A stretch of 64,000 nucleotides of DNA from Candidatus Pantoea gossypiicola (GTDB lineage: Bacteria; Pseudomonadota; Gammaproteobacteria; Enterobacterales; Enterobacteriaceae), in assembly GCF_008632075.1 (NCBI RefSeq), contig NZ_VWVM01000001.1:310001-374000 (forward strand), given 5' to 3'. Below, piece after piece: positions 49,911-58,982 of this stretch; the stretch's first letter is position 1, and each line of letters begins with the position of its first letter. Under the pieces are notes generated by a model, which was not told the DNA's origin, searched no databases, and saw only the letters and a list, made by a program, of their open reading frames with translations. The position numbers were made by a program, and so were the translations under genes.

Positions 49911-51063
49911 CATGCCAGAATATCTTGTCGGCATAAAGTTCATACGCTTCCTTTTGTTCCACCAGCCAATCGTGTTTGTTGTACACCGCCATAACCCCTC
50001 CAAGCTCATGCCCCAGCATCTTTTCGGTGACGTGGGGCATGACCCCCTCCCCAGATAAATTCGTTACCAGTGAGCGTCTGAAATCATGCGTTCGCCACCC
50101 TGGTATATCAATTACATCCCTAAGCTTTTTCATGTACAGATTTGCAGATGAACGATCAATTGATTTGTCCAGCTCCTGACCGGGGAAGAGAACGTCATTA
50201 TCTGAACTAAGTAACCTTTCGATATAAGGCTTAACCTGGTCGAATACAGGTCTACGAATAAGGTTTCCCATCTTCGAATGCTCTGCTGGAACAGTCCAGA
50301 TAAGGTCATCCATGTTGAATTCGCCAGCGGTAGCCAGGCGGAGTTCTGACAGCCTGGCCCCCCAGAGTAACAGCAGCTGATGCAGGACCTTGTTTGAAGA
50401 AACGATCTTGTTGTTTTCCAGGGCCAGCCATATTTTTGCCAACTCGGTATAGGTGAGCACCCGACTTCCTACATCTGGTTTCTTTCCAATGGTCTTCACG
50501 CTGAGCTTAAGAACCTCACAGGAAGGGATCAACTGCCGACTGATACACCAGTTCATCACAGATCGTAGCTGCAGAAGCAATACCCTGGCCTTTTTACCGT
50601 TTTTCTTCTCCTGCTTATCGAAGAACCTCACCCATGCAGAAACAGGTATGTTAACAACTGGCGCGTCTGGAAATTCTGTGTACATGGTGTTGTACACAAC
50701 TGACTTGTACAACGTCTGTGTATTAGGCTTCAGGGTCTCAACATACTTGCCCCACCACTGATCCAGACACTCTTTAAGAGTGAGCTCACCATCTTGTTTA
50801 GCAAAATAATTTTTTGGGTTCAGCCCCTTGAGATACAATTCGCGCATCTCGCCGACCACAACACGCGCCTCTTTCAGAGATGTGGCAGGATAACGACCAA
50901 TAGAAAGACGAACGGGTTTACCGTTCCAGCGAAAACGAAACTGAAATGTAATCGTTCCGTTTGGGGTAATACGCACGCTGAGGCCGTCACCATCTGTGAC
51001 TTCGGGTGCACCACTGTAAGGTTTGTCATTGATGCTGCGAAGTTTGGTATCACTGAGGGCCAC
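49894..51063 (-). CDS. int: Prophage tyrosine integrase
   Basis: 389 residues. I favour GTG 51063 (VALSDTKLRSINDKPYSGAPEV, AGGA upstream) because family members start MALSDTKL; the open frame extends to 51156. Catalytic residues: Arg in LLWGARLSELRL, Lys in HSKMGN, HDFRR, GHELGG and Tyr in MAVYNKH. The start is 196 bp from attR. Confidence 0.9.
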   Translation of the reverse strand: MALSDTKLRSINDKPYSGAPEVTDGDGLSVRITPNGTITFQFRFRWNGKPVRLSIGRYPATSLKEARVVVGEMRELYLKGLNPKNYFAKQDGELTLKECLDQWWGKYVETLKPNTQTLYKSVVYNTMYTEFPDAPVVNIPVSAWVRFFDKQEKKNGKKARVLLLQLRSVMNWCISRQLIPSCEVLKLSVKTIGKKPDVGSRVLTYTELAKIWLALENNKIVSSNKVLHQLLLLWGARLSELRLATAGEFNMDDLIWTVPAEHSKMGNLIRRPVFDQVKPYIERLLSSDNDVLFPGQELDKSIDRSSANLYMKKLRDVIDIPGWRTHDFRRSLVTNLSGEGVMPHVTEKMLGHELGGVMAVYNKHDWLVEQKEAYELYADKIFWHVKQLG

Positions 51064-51258
51064 GGCTCTGTATCCTGTACACAATGATTTTATGCATTCT
51101 GTACTCAATCTGTACGCAATGGCAAGTGAACTAAATGGTTTTCTTTGCGGAAACACATGAAAGAACAGGAACTAAAAGAAACAAAAGGCTTGATGGTGTG
51201 CGGACTCTTGGGATAACATGCAATACGAGACGAACACTTGAAAATCTGTTAGCTCTAC

Positions 51259-51276
51259 GTCCTCTTAGTTAAATGG
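51259..51276 (+). repeat. attR: right copy of the 18-bp core
   Basis: GTCCTCTTAGTTAAATGG, identical to 2605-2622, here forming bases 1-18 of the intact tRNA-Arg. The 180 bp to the left (51080-51258) are phage DNA and would hold arm sites; I could not define them. Confidence 0.85.
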
Positions 51277-51333
51277 ATATAACGAGCCCCTCCTAAGGGC
51301 TAGTTGCAGGTTCGATTCCTGCAGGGGACACCA
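51259..51333 (+). tRNA. argW: tRNA-Arg (anticodon CCT)
   Basis: 75 nt with encoded CCA. Acceptor GTCCTCT/AGGGGAC, anticodon stem AGCCC/GGGCT with loop CTCCTAA (anticodon CCT), T arm GCAGG-TTCGATT-CCTGC. It is the target of two elements: the prophage ends in its 5' part and a P4-type integrase lies 180 bp after its 3' end. Its upstream DNA is phage-derived; a weak promoter there is TTGATG (51190-51195), 16 bp, GATAAC (51212-51217). Confidence 0.95.
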
Positions 51334-51512
51334 TATGTTAGCCCACCTAAGTATCTTAAAGTCTAGTCAACTCTTCAATTTCAAACGCTTACCTTCTTTT
51401 CGTAGCCCACTAACGTACACCGTCATATTTCAAAATCCACGCTGTTTTGTTGGTACATATGTTGGTATTTTAAGTTCGATAATGCAGATACCATCAGAAG
51501 AGGGTTTTTAGT

Positions 51513-52772
51513 ATGGCACTCACTGAGTTAACAGTAAGAAATACAAAGCCTTCTGATAAACCTGTCAAATTGACAGACGGTAATGGTATGCATCTTTTGA
51601 TCACCACAAGTGGTTCCAAATACTGGCGTTTCCAGTATCGCTTCGCTGGCAAACAGAAAATACTCGCACTGGGTGTCTATCCTGAGGTTTCATTGTCCGA
51701 AGCCAGACGACGAAGAGATGAAGCTCGTCAGCTCGTTGCAAACCATGTAGACCCAAGTGAGAAGCGAAAAGCGCAAAAGATTGAGAGCAAGGGCTTGCTA
51801 ACATTTGAGCAAGTTGCACGACAATGGCATACCAGTAACAGAACCTGGTCAGAAAGTCATAGAACAACTGTTTTGAACAGCCTTGTTTCCCATGTGTTCC
51901 CTGTCATCGGCAAACGTAATATCAGCGATCTAAAAACTCGTGATTTGTTGGTTCCTCTGAAGAAAGCAGAAGCTTCTGGACACCATGAACTGGCTTCCCG
52001 CTTACAACAGCGCATTACGGCGGTAATGAGGTATGCCGTTCACAATGCTTTGATTGAACAGAATCCTGCAAACGACCTCGCTGGTGCTGTTGTTTCCACT
52101 AAAAGTGTTCATCGCCCTGCCCTTTCTCTGGAGCGATTGCCAGAGCTTATGAATCGTTTGGAAGCATATAAAGGAAGAGGCATTACCCAAATTGCAGTGC
52201 AGTTAACACTCCTGACCTTTGTCCGTTCGAGTGAACTGCGATTTGCTCGCTGGTCAGAAGTCGATCTCAAAAATTCACTGTGGACTATCCCCGGAAAGCG
52301 ACAACCTATGGAAGGGGTAAAATATTCTGCAAGAGGGGCAAAAATGAAAACGCCTCATTTGGTTCCATTAAGCTCACAAGCTAAAGCACTTATGGAAGAG
52401 CTTCATACGAACAGTGGTAACAAAGAACTTATGTTCATTGGTTTTACCGGGGACGACAAACCTATCAGTGAAAACACAGTCAACAAAGCACTTAGGGCGA
52501 TGGGCTACGATACGAAAGCTGAAGTCTGCGGGCATGGTTTCAGGACTATGGCATGTAGTGCCTTAATCGAATCGGGATTATGGTCGAGAGATGCTGTGGA
52601 AAGACAAATGAGCCACCAGGAACGCAACAGTGTCCGGGCTGCTTACATACACAAAGCGGAGCATTTGGAAGAACGAAGACTCATGTTGCAATGGTGGGCT
52701 GACTATCTGGATGCTTGTAAAGAAGAAGCACAGACACCTTTTTCCTACTCTGTTCAACAATCAGAAAAATGA
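51513..52772 (+). CDS. P4-type tyrosine integrase of the island
   Basis: 419 residues: MALTELTVRNTKPSDKPVKLTDGNGMHLLI, WRFQYRFAGKQKILALGVYPEVSLSEAR are the P4 integrase N-terminus. Catalytic Arg in TFVRSSELRFARW, HGFR, and the Tyr in RAAYIHKA. Transcribed away from the tRNA, the usual position for islands that use a tRNA 3' end. Confidence 0.95.
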   Translation: MALTELTVRNTKPSDKPVKLTDGNGMHLLITTSGSKYWRFQYRFAGKQKILALGVYPEVSLSEARRRRDEARQLVANHVDPSEKRKAQKIESKGLLTFEQVARQWHTSNRTWSESHRTTVLNSLVSHVFPVIGKRNISDLKTRDLLVPLKKAEASGHHELASRLQQRITAVMRYAVHNALIEQNPANDLAGAVVSTKSVHRPALSLERLPELMNRLEAYKGRGITQIAVQLTLLTFVRSSELRFARWSEVDLKNSLWTIPGKRQPMEGVKYSARGAKMKTPHLVPLSSQAKALMEELHTNSGNKELMFIGFTGDDKPISENTVNKALRAMGYDTKAEVCGHGFRTMACSALIESGLWSRDAVERQMSHQERNSVRAAYIHKAEHLEERRLMLQWWADYLDACKEEAQTPFSYSVQQSEK

Positions 52773-53198
52773 GTAGCAAACGATACGTATTTAATATTTA
52801 TAATCGATAACTCAATGGGGATGCGAATATCTATCAAGAATTCAAATCTCCCCTTTGTAAAATAAATAATTACTTTAATACATACATCCATTCAGCATAA
52901 TCGTGGCAAAAACGATGATGGTTATTAATGACATACTTCAAAATCGATGTTTATAAATCATCCAAATAACACTGCAAATCAATAAGTTAAACCATCCTCA
53001 TGTTACAAGATTTTCATTTCATTCTTATCACTCAACCATCCTCTCCCCCTAGTTCATAACAATGAATCTTCAAAAGCGGTTTTGTTTTGTAGCTAAAAAA
53101 CAAACTTAATAAATTAATGCCAAAAAAGGTTGCAACCAGAACGAAATTGATCAATTTTTATACAGATTGGCTTTCCACAGTTGCACTAAGGCACTGCA
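52773..53198. other. AT-rich intergenic region
   Basis: 425 bp with no plausible gene. It must hold the promoter for the serine recombinase operon; AAGG lies 8 nt before that start. No operator or repeat stood out. Confidence 0.5.
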
Positions 53199-54731
53199 AT
53201 GGATAATAAAAATGAGAAAAAACAGAAGGTTAAAGTAGCCCAATATCTACGGATGTCTACAAATCTTCAGGAATTTTCGTTAGATAACCAAGCTCAGTTC
53301 ATAAAAAAGTATGCTGACGACAACAATATGGAAATCTTGCATACTTATGATGATGCAGGAAAAAGCGGTGTATCCACGTCAGGAAGGCATGATTTTAATA
53401 AGTTAATCAACGATATACTCACTAAGGAAATCAATATTGATGCTGTGCTTGTATATGATGTAAGTCGTTTTGGTCGCTTTAAAGATCCACAAGAAGGAAT
53501 CTACTATAAATATCTATTAAAAATGAATAAGGTAGATGTCATCTACTGTGCTGAAAATCTTCCTGCGAATAGTGATACTGAGACGTTCATACTTTCATCA
53601 CTTATGTATGCTGCGGGAGCCTTTAGTAAAAACCTTTCAATCAAAGTATTTGCCGGACATGTAAATCTTGTTAAGCGAGGATACTATCAAGGTGGAGTGC
53701 CTGGATACGGACTTAAAAGAAAGTTACTTGATAATAATAACAAAGCAAAAATGATACTCAACAATGGTGAGAGAAAGAGTCTGCAAACAGATAGGATAGT
53801 ATTAGTGCCAGGAAGTAAAAAGGAAACGGAGTTAGTTAAGAAAATATTTAACATGTTTATTTTTGAAGGATTAAATGAGTATCTCATTGCTTCTAAACTA
53901 AACCAAGAAGGATATAAATACAGCGACAAATCGGATTGGACACGAAGCCGGATACATTCTGTGCTTATAAATAATCGCTATACTGGTAGGTATACATATA
54001 ATCGAACATCTCAGAAACTAAAAACCAAAAGAGTTCAAAATCCTGAAGAGGATTGGGTTGAGTATAATTCATTTTTTAAACCCATAATTTCAGAAGAAAA
54101 ATTCAGGTTAGCGAAAGAGATTATTGATAACCGCTCAATAAAAATGAGCAATGAAGAGATTCTTGAGTTTTTAAAAAAGATCCTTTCGACTCATGGAAAA
54201 ATATCAGGTTTTATCATAGATGAAGAGGATAATGGTCCATCAAGCAGTGTAGTAGCAAGCCGCTTTGGAGGGCTTCTACCAGCATATAAGCTGATAAATT
54301 ACACCCCCGAACGAGATTACCGTTATTTAGAAATAAACTCATCTCTACGTATTAAACATGACCATATTATAAATAAAATCCACCAAGAAATTAACAATAG
54401 CGAAATATCTATATTAGATAATAAACTAATTACCATAAACAAAAGCTTAACCTTTACCATAATACTTTCTCGATGTAGAAAAATGGGATCTGGAAAATAT
54501 AGATGGATTGTTAGATTAGACAGGGGGCTAAATCCTGAAGTTAGTGTGATTGCAAGAATGAACAGTCTTAATACCGAACCTGTAGATTATTACATCCTGC
54601 CTTCGCTTGAAAGTTTTGAAAATGAACTGAGTCTAAAAGAGAATAATAACCTTCTATTTGAGATGTATAGATTTGATAACATCAGGACCTTCTTTGATAT
54701 GCTTTCAACTACGGAAATGGAGGTGGCATAA
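53199..54731 (+). CDS. Large serine recombinase
   Basis: 510 residues. Resolvase/invertase catalytic domain: VAQYLRMSTNLQEFSLDNQ with the nucleophile Ser near 21, AVLVYDVSRFGRF, AAGAFSKNLS. Recombinase domain: GGVPGYGLKR, NMFIFEGLNEYLIASKLN, WTRSRIHSVLINNRYTGRYTYN. The C-terminal 200 residues lack the zinc-ribbon pattern of phage serine integrases. First of three genes with no gap (TAA ATG). AT-rich compared with the prophage. Confidence 0.9.
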   Translation: MDNKNEKKQKVKVAQYLRMSTNLQEFSLDNQAQFIKKYADDNNMEILHTYDDAGKSGVSTSGRHDFNKLINDILTKEINIDAVLVYDVSRFGRFKDPQEGIYYKYLLKMNKVDVIYCAENLPANSDTETFILSSLMYAAGAFSKNLSIKVFAGHVNLVKRGYYQGGVPGYGLKRKLLDNNNKAKMILNNGERKSLQTDRIVLVPGSKKETELVKKIFNMFIFEGLNEYLIASKLNQEGYKYSDKSDWTRSRIHSVLINNRYTGRYTYNRTSQKLKTKRVQNPEEDWVEYNSFFKPIISEEKFRLAKEIIDNRSIKMSNEEILEFLKKILSTHGKISGFIIDEEDNGPSSSVVASRFGGLLPAYKLINYTPERDYRYLEINSSLRIKHDHIINKIHQEINNSEISILDNKLITINKSLTFTIILSRCRKMGSGKYRWIVRLDRGLNPEVSVIARMNSLNTEPVDYYILPSLESFENELSLKENNNLLFEMYRFDNIRTFFDMLSTTEMEVA

Positions 54732-55604
54732 ATGAACGACGACCAAATTCACATGCTCGAAATATCAAAAATAAAAGTTGTAATTCCACGTTCCCGGAAC
54801 AAGTTCAAACATGCTGAGATAACAGATAGTATTGATACAAGTGGATTAAGAAAACCAATAACAGTAAGAAGAATTACGGATAGAAAATACGAATTTGCCT
54901 TAATTTGTGGTCAGGGTAGACTTGAATCACTCTCAGCTTTGGGAGAAGAGCTAATACCTGCTTTCATACTGGACATTGATGAAAACAAAGCATACATAAT
55001 GAGTTTGGTTGAAAATATGGCTCGTGTAATACCAAGAGCGGGCGAGCAGTTCCAACGAATAAAAGAAATGAATGACCAAGGTTTATCTAACAAAGAAATA
55101 TCCTACTCTACTGGCCTATCATTACACTGGATTACCAGCTTGACTATGCTAATTAGCAAAGGAGAAAACAAACTATTATCTGCTGTAGAATCAGGAAGCA
55201 TTCCAATTTCACTTGCAGTTGAAATTGCCAGAGTAGACTTCGAAGGTGGGCAAGAATTACTAATTAAAGCTTTTGATGAAGGTTTAATAAAGCATAAAGA
55301 TGTTGGTAAAATAAGAGATATACTGGATTCCCGAGATGAAGGTTTAAAAGGTTTTCTGAACAATAGTTTCGGAGTTGCAAAGAAAAAGAAAAAACTCACT
55401 ACTGATGAACTTAAACAGATATACCAAGATAACATTTCACAGCACAGAAAAATAAAAAACAAAGCTGAATATGTCGAGAGAAACTTACTCATAGCCAGTC
55501 AAATATTTAAAGAGTTATCTGAAAGCGAAGAGTTTAGTAAAATTTTAAACGAAGAGAATTTAAATGGAGTAGTAAAGGTTATAATGAAAAATACTTCTTG
55601 CTGA
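54732..55604 (+). CDS. ParB-like partner of the serine recombinase
   Basis: 290 residues. ParB N-terminal domain (LEISKIKVVIPRSRNKFKHAEI, GLRKPITVRRI, FALICGQGRLESLSALG, ENMARVIPRAGEQFQRI) and HTH (GLSNKEISYSTGLSLHWITSLTMLI). The C-terminal half is helical (YQDNISQHRKIKNKAEYVERNL) and resembles the RepB C-terminal type. The start is adjacent to the recombinase stop. Confidence 0.75.
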   Translation: MNDDQIHMLEISKIKVVIPRSRNKFKHAEITDSIDTSGLRKPITVRRITDRKYEFALICGQGRLESLSALGEELIPAFILDIDENKAYIMSLVENMARVIPRAGEQFQRIKEMNDQGLSNKEISYSTGLSLHWITSLTMLISKGENKLLSAVESGSIPISLAVEIARVDFEGGQELLIKAFDEGLIKHKDVGKIRDILDSRDEGLKGFLNNSFGVAKKKKKLTTDELKQIYQDNISQHRKIKNKAEYVERNLLIASQIFKELSESEEFSKILNEENLNGVVKVIMKNTSC

Positions 55605-55611
55605 GGTTAAA

Positions 55612-56484
55612 ATGATTAAATATTGCTTTAATGAAAAAACAGTCAGCTTTAAATTATCTGATCTTATTTATACAAAAAAACCTCCTACCAACTACAAAAG
55701 TAGCCAAAAATACATTCAAATAAAGAGCACGATATCTGCACTTGGATTAGTCGAACCTATACTGATTTACATTGATGGGGCTGATGGCACTGCAAAAATC
55801 CTTGATGGTCATCTGAGAGTTGAGGCATTAAAAGATATTGGAGAAGAAAGAGTTGCTTGTCTCGTTTCAACTGTTTACGACACTTATACGCCTAACAAAA
55901 AAGTTAATAGAATAACAATCATTCAAATTCAAAGAATGTTAAAAGAGGCTGTTAGAGTAGGTGTTCCTGAAGACATGCTTTGTTCAGCTTTGAATATAAG
56001 TTCCGATTCATTAAAAAGTAATCTATCTGTTCTTAAAGGCATATGCCCTGAGGTTATAGAATTATTTAATGATAGAGATATACCTAAAAACACATTTATG
56101 ATCTTAAAAAGAATGATCCCTTTTAGGCAAATAGAATGTGCAAACTTAATGATAAAATTTGATAATTATTCAAAGATTTTTGCTCAATCGCTTTATCACA
56201 GTTCATCACCTGAGCTTTTAAACGATAAAGGTAAACCTAACATTGATGAAAGATCTGGTAATAGAAAAGCAATTGAAAGGCTTGAGAAAGAGATGGCTCA
56301 GGTCCATTTCGATACGCAAAAGATAAAAGAAAATTACGGTTCCAATAGTTTGAAACTAACGATTGTTATTTCTCACATAAAAAAAATACTCGAAAACCCT
56401 AAGGTTTTCCATTGGCTTCTTAGGAATAAAAAAGATTATCTTAGTGAACTGACTAAGATATCTGATATTGATAAACTAACCTAG
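55612..56484 (+). CDS. Second ParB/RepB-like protein
   Basis: 290 residues, the same length and layout as its upstream neighbour: SSQKYIQIKSTISALGLVEPILIYI, KILDGHLRVEALKDIG, then HTH and a RepB-like C-terminal region (IPFRQIECANLMIKFDNYSKIFAQSL). Conserved recombinase-ParB-RepB triplets occur in islands of many proteobacteria as far as I recall; their joint role is not established. Confidence 0.7.
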   Translation: MIKYCFNEKTVSFKLSDLIYTKKPPTNYKSSQKYIQIKSTISALGLVEPILIYIDGADGTAKILDGHLRVEALKDIGEERVACLVSTVYDTYTPNKKVNRITIIQIQRMLKEAVRVGVPEDMLCSALNISSDSLKSNLSVLKGICPEVIELFNDRDIPKNTFMILKRMIPFRQIECANLMIKFDNYSKIFAQSLYHSSSPELLNDKGKPNIDERSGNRKAIERLEKEMAQVHFDTQKIKENYGSNSLKLTIVISHIKKILENPKVFHWLLRNKKDYLSELTKISDIDKLT

Positions 56485-56522
56485 CCTCTAAACCTCTAAA
56501 AATTTATTAAAATGAGTTTAAT

Positions 56523-56551
56523 GGTGTTATATTCAAATAACACCACCTTTT
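56523..56551 (+). terminator. Probable terminator after the recombinase operon
   Basis: GGTGTTAT-ATTCAA-ATAACACC stem followed by ACCTTTT. It lies between two convergent genes, so it may act both ways; the T tract is short. Confidence 0.55.
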
Positions 56552-56654
56552 AAGGTTGTTAAGTTAACCAGCATTCGGTAAGAATAGCCTTAATTTAGAA
56601 ATCAATCCTCCGCCCCTCAAAATCCTGATAAATAAATTTGAATTTCTATAATTT

Positions 56655-58277
56655 TCAAACGACTTTTTTCTTTGGTTTTTTGGGTATATCATGATGAGAA
56701 TAGTAGATTTTTGGCTTCAAATTAAACCCTTCAACCACCTCCTTCCAAGTTTGTATAGCTAATAAGAATTGTATGGAATTAATATCTATTAATTCTTTAA
56801 CCTTTTTTGTAGTGGCAATCCATAAAACAACATCGGTAACGGACCTTTTAAACTCCATTGATCCTCTCTTTATTTTTTGGATGGTTGTTATAGACTGTTG
56901 GATATTATAAATGAGATCATGTGGTTTATCTGATATCTTTACGGCTATTAATGCCCCGTGTTTATAGAGATCTGCAACTTCAACATTATAATCTTTCCCG
57001 CCCTTACGTAGTGAAGGTATTTTTTTAAGCTGTCGATCTAAAAGCGTATAACCTTCTTCATTTGCCATTTTTTCATTGAAGTAATATTCTCTGTAGTCCA
57101 ATTTATCTTTAGAAGTACCTTTGGCAATTTGTTGTGCTTTAATAACTTGCCATGCTTTGAACTCATCTTCCTTAAGATCATTTTTAATCTCAAAAACTAT
57201 ATTCCCTAAGGAATTATAAAGATATTTCATAAAAGCAGTGTTAAATCTATTCCAAACCCCTCTTTTAAGAAAGTAGTGCTCGCTTACTTCAGTGTAAGTA
57301 ATGCTAAGTATTTCTTTCAAGGATACTGTGTGACCATTATTAGCCTCATTGGTTATTTTAACGTAAACCTTATTAATATCCTTTATAGCATTGTTATTGA
57401 TAAATTCTTTTATATCTGTTATTTTTATATCATTGATTTTACTTGCCGATTGATGATACTTACTGCTTCCCTCAGTTTTTGTGTGTAACTTAAAATATGT
57501 CAAAGCGTTGTTTATTATAATTGAGGCACCAAAAGATTGAATCTCATCTATAATAACATTTGCGTTTTCTGTGAGAATTGAATTAAGTAGACGCTCATCA
57601 AGCTCTTCTATTTTTAACTCGTCCGTTATCTTTTCTGATTTAGGAAATTCAATTATTTCCTTAGTTGCCAATGAAGAATCTATATCGTTGAAGACATCAA
57701 CCAATGCAGTAGGATCACCATCTAAAGTTAGCTGGATAGAGTCTGAAAATGTAATATTATTTGCTCCCCACTTATCTGTCTCTTTAGCCTTTGTTTTAAG
57801 ATGTTCAATTGATTCGCCAGGGAAATATGAGCCTTGCACAAACTGTGAATATGATGATGCCTCCTGACTCTTACCTCCGCAAAAAAATCTACTTTTCTTA
57901 AGCAAGATGTTCTCATCATTAGCTATACGCATTGCTACATTTAATCCAAAGTCTGTCTCTATAAACTTGCTTAGATAAAAATGCGACTTACCAAGACTAA
58001 TAAGATAGCAATTTTCGGGGTCTTTTTCTTTAAATCCTATCAAAAGGCCAAAATAGAAAATATTATGCGGCTTTTCAATTCCATCTTTAAAGAAATCACT
58101 AAACACATCCCACCACCAAACTTCGTTTCCTTTTAGCTTATCAGAAAAATAAAACTTAAGTTGATAAGTTTTATGCAAGATAGTCTTTTGCTCAATAAGC
58201 CCTTCCTTAATGATTTTCTTGGTTAAATCTGGTAATAGCTTGCATGGCATTCTATATATGTTATAACTCACTGACAT
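56655..58277 (-). CDS. DUF6119 / TIGR04141-like sporadically distributed protein
   Basis: 540 residues, AAAGGAT upstream. Features: YNIYRMPCKLLPDL start, WWWDVFSDFF, IFYFGLLIGFK, FGLNVAMRIAND, GANNITFSDSIQLTLDGDPTALVDVFNDI, a Lys-rich middle, and VEVADLYKHGALIAVKISDKPHDLIYNIQQS toward the end. Length and order fit the TIGR04141/DUF6119 family, whose members occur patchily in mobile DNA and are suspected to be defence-related. It lies downstream of hxsA in the same direction, 72 bp away. The family call is from memory, not a search. Confidence 0.55.
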   Translation of the reverse strand: MSVSYNIYRMPCKLLPDLTKKIIKEGLIEQKTILHKTYQLKFYFSDKLKGNEVWWWDVFSDFFKDGIEKPHNIFYFGLLIGFKEKDPENCYLISLGKSHFYLSKFIETDFGLNVAMRIANDENILLKKSRFFCGGKSQEASSYSQFVQGSYFPGESIEHLKTKAKETDKWGANNITFSDSIQLTLDGDPTALVDVFNDIDSSLATKEIIEFPKSEKITDELKIEELDERLLNSILTENANVIIDEIQSFGASIIINNALTYFKLHTKTEGSSKYHQSASKINDIKITDIKEFINNNAIKDINKVYVKITNEANNGHTVSLKEILSITYTEVSEHYFLKRGVWNRFNTAFMKYLYNSLGNIVFEIKNDLKEDEFKAWQVIKAQQIAKGTSKDKLDYREYYFNEKMANEEGYTLLDRQLKKIPSLRKGGKDYNVEVADLYKHGALIAVKISDKPHDLIYNIQQSITTIQKIKRGSMEFKRSVTDVVLWIATTKKVKELIDINSIQFLLAIQTWKEVVEGFNLKPKIYYSHHDIPKKPKKKVV

Positions 58278-58349
58278 TATAGATCCTTTTGTTACTTTTA
58301 TTGAGGAACACTAAAAATTGCAAATGTGCAGGTTCATAAAAAATATACC

Positions 58350-58982
58350 CTAACGAGCTAAGATACTCAGTGAATTTAACAACTGCGTATCCAAGGTTTC
58401 CCTTGCCGGTGTGGGTAGTCCATTAGCAACTCTATAATCCTTGATAGCTGTTCGTGTCGCAGGTCCCATGCTCCCGTCAATATTGCCGTTGTAGAACCCC
58501 TTATCGAGTAATGCGAACTGCACTCTCATGATCAACCGCTTACGTTTTTCTGTATCCGAAGTCAGCCCACTACTTGCACGGTTGGCACCTGTCGTTCCTG
58601 ATGAGTTTGTAGTGGCGGAGGTGTCAGTATCATTGGAGCGAAGTGAGCGAACAGAGGAAGATGACGACGAACGAGTTCCTGAGCTGGATGAATCTGAGGT
58701 GCTAGGGGAGCTGTATGTTTTGGGATAGTAGGGAGTGCTTCCTCCATAGTAACCACCGCCTGATGAAGAACGGTGGGAGCTGTGGCTACGGTGAGAACTG
58801 TGACTTCTGTGTCCTGCAATGTAGAACGGCACTTCGGTGTTGAGTGGGGCTATCACCAAATCATGCTCATTCAGGGTCATACCAGGTAAGTCACTGGCAC
58901 CAGTAGATGAATCACTTGCCCAAACAGAGTTATTGAGAGCCAAAAAACCAGGAAGCAGAGCCGCGAAATTAAACTTTTTCAT
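58350..58982 (-). CDS. hxsA: HxsA: His-Xaa-Ser repeat peptide substrate
   Basis: 210 residues from ATG 58982, which overlaps the hxsC stop (ATGA); the longer open frame covers hxsC. Signal peptide (MKKFNFAALLPGFLALNNSVWA), then five tandem His-Xaa-Ser triads at 58-72 (HRS HSS HRS HSS HRS), a Gly/Ser/Tyr/Pro-rich linker and Ser runs, and a C-terminal peptidoglycan-binding domain (LLDKGFYNGNIDGSMGPATRTAIKDYRVANGL, about 150-200). The triads are the presumed target of HxsB/HxsC. The product is exported and likely anchored to the cell wall. Confidence 0.9.
   Translation of the reverse strand: MKKFNFAALLPGFLALNNSVWASDSSTGASDLPGMTLNEHDLVIAPLNTEVPFYIAGHRSHSSHRSHSSHRSSSGGGYYGGSTPYYPKTYSSPSTSDSSSSGTRSSSSSSVRSLRSNDTDTSATTNSSGTTGANRASSGLTSDTEKRKRLIMRVQFALLDKGFYNGNIDGSMGPATRTAIKDYRVANGLPTPARETLDTQLLNSLSILAR

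Larger units (their letters stand above)
2605..51276. mobile_element. Complete-looking lambdoid siphovirus prophage in tRNA-Arg(CCU)
   Basis: The element spans from attL to attR (48.7 kb) and contains integrase, excisionase, cI/cro/cII, replication, NinG, Q, lysis, terminase, HK97-type head and lambda-type tail genes. No essential module is obviously missing and I saw no frameshifted structural gene, so it may be inducible. In E. coli, argW is a known target for KplE1 and the phages Sf6/HK620; here the core lies at the 5' end of the tRNA. Confidence 0.85.

Noticed and set aside
53687..53929. Frames on the minus strand inside the serine recombinase
   Set aside because: AT-rich DNA yields chance frames; the plus-strand protein has clear catalytic motifs.
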